Assembly (NCBI GenBank): GCA_902597675.1
Contig: CACJYR010000006.1
Span: 1-54,950 of the forward strand
DNA from: an uncultured Pelagibacteraceae bacterium
Lineage (GTDB): Bacteria > Pseudomonadota > Alphaproteobacteria > Pelagibacterales > Pelagibacteraceae
DNA: 54,950 nucleotides
Direction of reading: 5' to 3'
Shown here in pieces: positions 50,047 to 54,950 of this stretch. Each line of letters starts with the position of its first letter. Positions within the stretch are counted from its first letter, which is position 1. Made by a program: the position numbers and the translations under genes. The notes below the pieces were generated by a model. That model was given only the letters and a program-made list of their open reading frames with translations, was not told the origin of the DNA and did not search any database.

Positions 50047-50706
50047 TTAGGAATTATTAAATTTTTTTAAGATATAATTCAATGCAATACTTGAAGCATT
50101 TATAGGAATATGGTGGTCACAATTTTTTATGAGATGCGTCTCAATGTCTATATTATTTCTAATAAAAAAATCTTTTGCCTCTAACATAAAATTTGGTGAG
50201 ACAACTTGGTCAGAATCACCATGAATTAACAAAATACTTGATGAGTTTTTTTTTCTTAATTTCAAATCCTTTTCATCAATAATTTTTCCAGAAAAACCCA
50301 CAACACAATTAAAAGGTTTTTCAGAAGTAAGTCCTAAGTTTATTGACATCATACAACCTTGGCTAAAACCAGATAAACAAATTTGATTATTTTCAAAATT
50401 AAATTCTTTTTTAATTTCATCAATAAATTTTGATAATTTTTTTTCAGCCTTTATAGATTGGTCCAAAATATACTCTGGATCATCCTTGCTTAAATCAAAC
50501 CACTGATATCCATTTGGGTTTATACTGCATGGTTCATGACCATTAGGACAAATAAAAATAGTATTAGGTAAATGTCTTTTCCAGTTCAGTGAGAGCATAC
50601 TAATATCCTTGCCATCACCACCATAACCATGAAGTAAGATGATAGCATTTTTAATCTTTTTATTAGTCTCTGGTTTGACCATTACTGAATCTAGGCAAAA
50701 TGTCAT
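50047..50706 (-). CDS. Phospholipase/carboxylesterase family hydrolase
   Basis: 219 aa alpha/beta hydrolase. ILLHGYGGDGKDI opens it, FICPNGHEPC follows, GFSQGC is the nucleophile elbow (Ser about 115), IHGDSDQVV holds the Asp and CDHHIP the His. It matches the YpfH/acyl-protein-thioesterase group. Upstream of HNH by 37 bp and possibly co-transcribed with it. Confidence 0.9.
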   Translation of the reverse strand: MTFCLDSVMVKPETNKKIKNAIILLHGYGGDGKDISMLSLNWKRHLPNTIFICPNGHEPCSINPNGYQWFDLSKDDPEYILDQSIKAEKKLSKFIDEIKKEFNFENNQICLSGFSQGCMMSINLGLTSEKPFNCVVGFSGKIIDEKDLKLRKKNSSSILLIHGDSDQVVSPNFMLEAKDFFIRNNIDIETHLIKNCDHHIPINASSIALNYILKKFNNS

Positions 50707-50755
50707 AGTGTGTGAATTATGTTTTTTTATTTTAAAAACACCCTACAATACCTTC

Positions 50756-50959
50756 ATGATATCTGGAATGGTAGTTAAAATATTATCTATAATTTTGTTA
50801 ATGGCGGTTGGGATTGTTTTAATTCTTGGTATCGGAACTTTATTTAAAGGTGGTGAAACCAGCAAAAAATATTCAAATAAGTTAATGCAGTTAAGAGTTT
50901 TGCTTCAATTTATTGCAATAATTGCTTTGGTTGGTTTTGCATATTTTTTCAAAAATTAG
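50756..50959 (+). CDS. HIG1-domain twin-transmembrane protein
   Basis: 67 aa from the ATG at 50756; an upstream in-frame ATG at 50639 lies inside the divergent esterase gene and is rejected. Two helices (ILSIILLMAVGIVLILGIGTLF and LLQFIAIIALVGFAYFF) flank SKKYSNKLMQLRV, whose N-x-L-M-x-x-R-V pattern is the HIG1-type loop seen in alphaproteobacterial twin-TM proteins. Mitochondrial relatives bind respiratory complexes. Its stop overlaps the convergent tlpA-like stop by 4 bp. Confidence 0.8.
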   Translation: MISGMVVKILSIILLMAVGIVLILGIGTLFKGGETSKKYSNKLMQLRVLLQFIAIIALVGFAYFFKN

Positions 50960-51465
50960 TTGTAACTAGCCAACCATTCAACAAAATTTTTCTCCTTAAA
51001 ATCTATTGACCCAACAATTCTTGCAAACTCATATCCATCCTTGTTTATCAAAATTGTGGTGGGCACTCCTCTTAATCCAAACTTTTTCGCTAAGGTAATT
51101 GGTGAGTCGAAATATATCTTAAGATTATATATACCTAAATCCTCAAAAAATTTAGATGCTTTTTCTAAATTATCCTGACCAACATTGATCGGAAATATTT
51201 TTAAATTGTTTAAATTTTTTTGAGATTGCAATTGATCAAGAGATGGCATTTCCTCTTTACATGGAGCACACCAAGTTGCCCAAAAATTGAGTAAAACCAA
51301 ATTGCCTTCAAATTGATCAAGTTGAATTTCATTACTCTGATCATCTAAAAACGTTAATCCATCATATTTTTTAAGCTCTTTATTGATAACAAGATTTTTT
51401 ATATCTTTGATTTCTGCTGCAACACAATTAGATATTAAAAAAGCAAATAATATTAAAAATCTCAT
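50956..51465 (-). CDS. TlpA/ResA-like periplasmic thioredoxin
   Basis: 169 aa. A signal-like N-terminus (RFLILFAFLISNCVAAEIK) is followed by the thioredoxin domain with NFWATWCAPCKEEMPSL (Cys66/Cys69). A later GLRGVPTTILINKDG contains the cis-Pro. It probably reduces periplasmic disulfides, for example in cytochrome c maturation. It is divergent from argH by 24 bp; a tlpA gene opposite argH-lysA also occurs in rhizobia (memory). Confidence 0.9.
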   Translation of the reverse strand: MRFLILFAFLISNCVAAEIKDIKNLVINKELKKYDGLTFLDDQSNEIQLDQFEGNLVLLNFWATWCAPCKEEMPSLDQLQSQKNLNNLKIFPINVGQDNLEKASKFFEDLGIYNLKIYFDSPITLAKKFGLRGVPTTILINKDGYEFARIVGSIDFKEKNFVEWLASYN

Positions 51466-51489
51466 GTTAAATAGGTATAATTAATTATC

Positions 51490-52881
51490 ATGTCGAAAAA
51501 TAAAAACAACCAGGCAATATGGGGCAATAGAATAAAAAAAAACACTTCATCAATTTTTCAAAAAGTGGGAAGTTCTATAGATGTTGATAAGAGACTATAT
51601 AAAGAGGATATAATTGGATCAATTGCACATGCCGAAATGTTATTTAAACAAAAAATTATCACTTTTAAAATAAAGAATAAGATTGTTTATGGTTTAAACA
51701 AAATCAAAAAAGAAATAATGAACAAAAAATTTCAATTTAATAAAAAGTACGAGGATATTCATATAAATATTGAAAAAAGACTTTTCGAAATAATTGGTGA
51801 AGATGCGGGTTTTATTCACACAGCACGATCAAGAAATGATCAAGTGATCACAGACTTGAAAATTTGGATGAAATCATCAACCAAAGAAATTAATGTTCTA
51901 TTAGATACTATTATTAAAAGTGTAATAAAAGCAGCAGAAAAAAATATATATACTCTTATGCCTGGATTTACTCATTTAAAAAATGCTCAGCCGGTTTCAT
52001 TTGGCCACTATTTGATGGCTTATGTTGAAATGTTTAAAAGAGATAAAAAGAGATTCATAAATAATCTAGATAGTTTAAATGAAAATCCTTTAGGTGTTGC
52101 TGCTTTAACTGGAACCTCTTTTAATATTGATAGAAATTACACTACAAAAAAACTTGGATTTACAAAACCAACTAATAACTCAATAGATACAATTTCTGAC
52201 AGGGATTTTGTGCTAGATTTTCTTTACTCTATTTCAGTCTGTGCCATGCATATTTCTAGAATAGCTGAGGAACTTATCATATGGAACTCTGATGCTTTCA
52301 AGTTAATAAATTTATCAGATAAAGTTGTAACTGGTTCTTCGATAATGCCACAAAAAAAAAATCCAGATTTACTGGAATTTTTACGAGGAAAGTCTGGAAT
52401 TATTTATGGTAACTTGTTTTCTATGCTTACAGTTTTGAAAAGTTTACCTTTATCTTACTACAAAGATCTTCAAGACGATAAAGAAATTGTTTTTAAATCT
52501 AATGATACACTACAAAATTGTTTAAAAATACTTGATGAGATTCTTAAAAATTTTACACCAAATAAAAAACAAATGATAGAGTTAGCTAACACAGGATATT
52601 TGACTGCAACTGATCTTGCAGATTATCTCGTAAAAAATCACTCAATGCCATTTAGAAAAGCATACAAAGTGACTGCTAATATTGTGAACTTTGCTGAAAA
52701 AAAGAAAAAAAATCTCGATCAATTAACGCTGGCTGAACTTAAAAAAATTGAACCAAAACTATCAAATGATGTATTAAAAGTGTTTGATTTAAAGAATTCT
52801 GTAAATTCTAAGAAATCATATGGTGGAACATCTTTTGATAATATTAAAAAAATGATATTGAAATATAAAAGAAAAAAATGA
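51490..52881 (+). CDS. argH: Argininosuccinate lyase
   Basis: 463 aa. The last step of arginine synthesis cleaves argininosuccinate to arginine and fumarate. HTARSRNDQV (110-119) and the superfamily signature GSSIMPQKKNP (282-292) with the catalytic Ser are present, and the length is normal. Its stop overlaps the lptM ATG (ATGA). Confidence 0.98.
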   Translation: MSKNKNNQAIWGNRIKKNTSSIFQKVGSSIDVDKRLYKEDIIGSIAHAEMLFKQKIITFKIKNKIVYGLNKIKKEIMNKKFQFNKKYEDIHINIEKRLFEIIGEDAGFIHTARSRNDQVITDLKIWMKSSTKEINVLLDTIIKSVIKAAEKNIYTLMPGFTHLKNAQPVSFGHYLMAYVEMFKRDKKRFINNLDSLNENPLGVAALTGTSFNIDRNYTTKKLGFTKPTNNSIDTISDRDFVLDFLYSISVCAMHISRIAEELIIWNSDAFKLINLSDKVVTGSSIMPQKKNPDLLEFLRGKSGIIYGNLFSMLTVLKSLPLSYYKDLQDDKEIVFKSNDTLQNCLKILDEILKNFTPNKKQMIELANTGYLTATDLADYLVKNHSMPFRKAYKVTANIVNFAEKKKKNLDQLTLAELKKIEPKLSNDVLKVFDLKNSVNSKKSYGGTSFDNIKKMILKYKRKK

Positions 52882-53009
52882 AAAAAAAAATTATTTTAGC
52901 AATAATTGTATTTTCTACATTGATCGCTTGTGGAAAAAAAGGAGACCCAGTTTATAAAGAATCTCAAAGTAATTCAAAAATACAAAGCTACTTTCTAAAT
53001 AAAGCTTAA
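52878..53009 (+). CDS. lptM: LptM-like small lipoprotein, 43 aa
   Basis: Found between argH and lysA. It encodes MKKKIILAIIVFSTLIAC, a lipoprotein signal with lipobox LIAC (Cys18), then GKKGDP, the GKKGPL-like motif of LptM/YifL lipoproteins, and a short polar tail. The family assists oxidative maturation of the LPS transporter LptD at the outer membrane. The placement between argH and lysA is common. It overlaps argH by 4 bp and lysA by 1 bp. Confidence 0.85.
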   Translation: MKKKIILAIIVFSTLIACGKKGDPVYKESQSNSKIQSYFLNKA

Positions 53010-54220
53010 TGAGATTTTTAAATAGTAAACTTAAGATTGAAAATGCAATCCTGCAAAATATTGCTAAAAAATATGGAACACCTGCATATTGCTACTCGTA
53101 TAAACAACTAAGAGAAAATATAAATGATTTTAAAAAAAATTTTAAATCCATATCACCATTAATTTGTTTTGCTATTAAATCAAATACTAACTTAAATTTA
53201 ATAAAAGAAATAAAAAAATTTGGACTTGGGGCAGATGTTGTATCAATGGGTGAATTAATGTTAGCTCTTAAGGCTGGAATTAGTCCAAAGAAGATTGTTT
53301 TTTCAGGAGTTGGTAAGACTTCCAAAGAAATCAATTTTGCAATTGATAAAAATATTTTATTAATAAATTCAGAGTCCAAAAGCGAAATCATAGAAATTGA
53401 TAAAATTGCTAAAATAAAAAAAAAACAAGTTAATATTGGTATTAGATTAAACCCAAATACTGATGCGAAAACTTTGAGCCAAATATCGACAGGTAAAAAA
53501 GATAATAAATTTGGAGTTAATGATAAAACATTTTTTGAACTTGTAAGATATTGTAAGAATTCTAAAAATATTAATTTAAAATGTTTAAGTGTTCATATTG
53601 GAAGTCAAATTTTAGACCATAAACCCTATGAAAAGATGTTAAGAATATTAGATAAAATCATCAAAAAAACCCAATATAAATTTGATTTTATTGACCTTGG
53701 GGGAGGTATGGGCATCCCATACAATAATGATAAAAAACTAAATTATAAAAAATATCATTCAGCAATTAAAAAATTTTTAAAAAATAAAAAATCTCAGATT
53801 ATATTTGAGCCAGGTAGATCGATAATCGGCAATACAGGAGTTTTAATATCAAAAGTAATTTACATAAAAGAGGGTTATAAAAAAAATTTTGTTATTCTAG
53901 ATGCTGCTATGAATGATTTAATGAGACCCGCACTTTATGGTGCAGTACATCGCATCTTACCTTTGTTAAAAAGAGGTAAAAAATCAAAGAAAATTTATGA
54001 ATTTGTTGGCCCAATTTGCGAAAGCACCGATAAGTTTACGTCCATAAAAAATTTTCAAGAACTAAAAGAGAAAGATTTTATCGCAATTTGCGATGTAGGT
54101 GCCTATGGTATATCACTCAGTTCTAATTATAATCTTAGACCTAAACCTATAGAAATATTAATTAATGGATCTACAATAAGAGTAGTTAAAAAAAGACAAA
54201 AGCACCATGAGATAATTTAG
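53009..54220 (+). CDS. lysA: Diaminopimelate decarboxylase
   Basis: 403 aa PLP enzyme, the last step of lysine synthesis. PLP lysine is Lys57 in CFAIKSN (usual form YAVKAN), followed by GLGADVVSMGEL, SVHIGSQI, GGGMGIPY, EPGRSIIGNTG, and the active-site Cys in GPICESTD. The C-terminal strand domain is intact. It closes the argH-lptM-lysA set and lies 13 bp before plsC. Confidence 0.97.
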   Translation: MRFLNSKLKIENAILQNIAKKYGTPAYCYSYKQLRENINDFKKNFKSISPLICFAIKSNTNLNLIKEIKKFGLGADVVSMGELMLALKAGISPKKIVFSGVGKTSKEINFAIDKNILLINSESKSEIIEIDKIAKIKKKQVNIGIRLNPNTDAKTLSQISTGKKDNKFGVNDKTFFELVRYCKNSKNINLKCLSVHIGSQILDHKPYEKMLRILDKIIKKTQYKFDFIDLGGGMGIPYNNDKKLNYKKYHSAIKKFLKNKKSQIIFEPGRSIIGNTGVLISKVIYIKEGYKKNFVILDAAMNDLMRPALYGAVHRILPLLKRGKKSKKIYEFVGPICESTDKFTSIKNFQELKEKDFIAICDVGAYGISLSSNYNLRPKPIEILINGSTIRVVKKRQKHHEII

Positions 54221-54233
54221 CTTTTGATAATTA

Positions 54234-54935
54234 ATGATAAGAAACTTTCTATTTTCAATTTTCTTTTTTTCAGGAATAATTTTAATTTCAATTATTTTTC
54301 TGCCAGCGTTAATCTTACCACAAAAATTTACACTTTTTGGTGGGAAATTAATGGGTTATTGGGCTGCTATTTGTTTAAAAATTTTCTTGTCCACAAAAAT
54401 CATTGTCAAAGGTAAAGAAAATTTAATTAAAAATGAAAAATTTTTTATTGCTTCCTCTCATCAATCTATGTTTGAAACTTTTTTCCTACAAACGATTTTT
54501 AATTCTCCTGTATTTATCTTAAAAAAAGAATTACTTATGATACCTATTTTTGGCTGGTACTTAAAAAAAATAGGATCAATTTCTATCAAAAGAAATAAGG
54601 TATCGAAAGAAAACATCAATTTTTTTGAAGATATTTCTAAAATAATTGCAAATACAAATCGACCAATAATAATTTTTCCTCAAGGAACTCGAGTATTACC
54701 CCACGAACAACCTCCATTTAAAAAAGGTGCATCAAGGATTTATGAAGAATTGAAAATAAAATGCCAACCGGTTGCTATTAATTCTGGTTACGTCTGGCCA
54801 AAAAAAGGAAAAAAAGATAGTAACAAAACAATTACAATTTCAATTTTGCAACCTATCAAACCTGATTATTCCAAGGAAGAATTTTTAGGGATTTTAGAGA
54901 AAACTATATATTCTGAACTTAAATTGCTAAATTAA
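54234..54935 (+). CDS. plsC: 1-acyl-sn-glycerol-3-phosphate acyltransferase (PlsC family)
   Basis: 233 aa. Two hydrophobic segments come first (FLFSIFFFSGIILISIIFLPAL split). SSHQSMFETFF is the acyltransferase NHX4D-type block I (here HQSMFE, as in the AGPAT subgroup) and FPQGTRV is block III. It makes phosphatidic acid from lysophosphatidic acid. Translation starts at the ATG 13 bp after lysA. The final 15 bp of the window hold nothing visible. Confidence 0.93.
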   Translation: MIRNFLFSIFFFSGIILISIIFLPALILPQKFTLFGGKLMGYWAAICLKIFLSTKIIVKGKENLIKNEKFFIASSHQSMFETFFLQTIFNSPVFILKKELLMIPIFGWYLKKIGSISIKRNKVSKENINFFEDISKIIANTNRPIIIFPQGTRVLPHEQPPFKKGASRIYEELKIKCQPVAINSGYVWPKKGKKDSNKTITISILQPIKPDYSKEEFLGILEKTIYSELKLLN

Positions 54936-54950
54936 CCTTTCATAGGCATA

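Noticed and set aside
50639..50755. Upstream part of the ORF for the HIG1-like protein
   Set aside because: Antisense to the esterase start; homologous-looking sequence begins only at the ATG at 50756.

Overview
The window is a strongly AT-rich, very compact stretch of bacterial chromosome. Gene content and order point to an alphaproteobacterium of the SAR11 (Pelagibacterales) type: AAA/TAA-rich codon use, lysine-rich proteins, overlapping or abutting genes, intergenic gaps mostly under 60 bp, alphaproteobacterial neighbourhoods (bolA/dnaJ-like/cobS/cobT, dedA-dsbB-coq7, argH-lptM-lysA opposite a TlpA-like gene), a RegB-type redox kinase and a SUV3-like helicase. The assignment is inferred from reading; no database search was made. 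There is no rRNA, phage, insertion sequence or CRISPR array.

Layout. 1-3406 (minus): the start of fmt, then def, a 591-aa exported protein and a 59-aa membrane protein. 3464-5070 (plus): aroK-aroB. 5059-8629: bolA (minus), opposed across 18 bp by a J-domain protein, cobS and cobT (plus). 8626-11957 (minus): gyrB and a RegB-like kinase. 12138-16918: a small glycan group (GT2, two SDR sugar-nucleotide enzymes, FkbM methyltransferase, GT17) containing tRNA-Ser(GGA). 16133-26489 (minus): a translation super-operon GT4-thrS-infC-rpmI-rplT-pheS-pheT-lepA-GT17. 26532-27278: an alpha/beta hydrolase. 27271-33215 (minus): gltD-gltB. 33400-35054: uppP against an EamA transporter. 35059-39370 (minus): aceE-aceF of pyruvate dehydrogenase, where aceE carries its own lipoyl domain. 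39467-41433: a 38-aa ORF, thiolase, tRNA-Arg(ACG), a 32-aa membrane peptide and a PaaI-type thioesterase. 41603-45652 (plus): SUV3-like helicase, TerB-like protein, ferredoxin FdxA and a CarD regulator with a lysine-rich tail. 45655-45873: a terminator shared with an oppositely oriented 25-aa polybasic gene that has its own promoter and palindrome. 45994-47780 (minus): acyl-CoA synthetase and tRNA-Leu(CAA). 47839-49436 (plus): dedA-like, dsbB, coq7. 49440-51465: HNH nuclease, esterase, HIG1-like protein, TlpA-like thioredoxin. 51490-54935 (plus): argH-lptM-lysA-plsC.

Most genes are core housekeeping: translation and N-formylmethionine processing, shikimate, ammonium assimilation, pyruvate oxidation, lysine and arginine synthesis, ubiquinone and disulfide chemistry, and envelope lipids. 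The most unusual item is the 25-residue Lys/Arg/Ala peptide gene (45716-45793), convergent with a CarD whose N-terminal ~98 residues are also lysine-rich. Next are the lipoyl-AceE fusion, CobST sitting with a J-domain protein and no cobalamin genes in view, a RegB H-box reading HS instead of HE, and a GyrB lacking the usual proteobacterial insertion. No stretch over 300 bp lacks a gene; the longest empty stretches (33216-33399, 11958-12137, 41434-41602, 45794-45993) are described in the entries.
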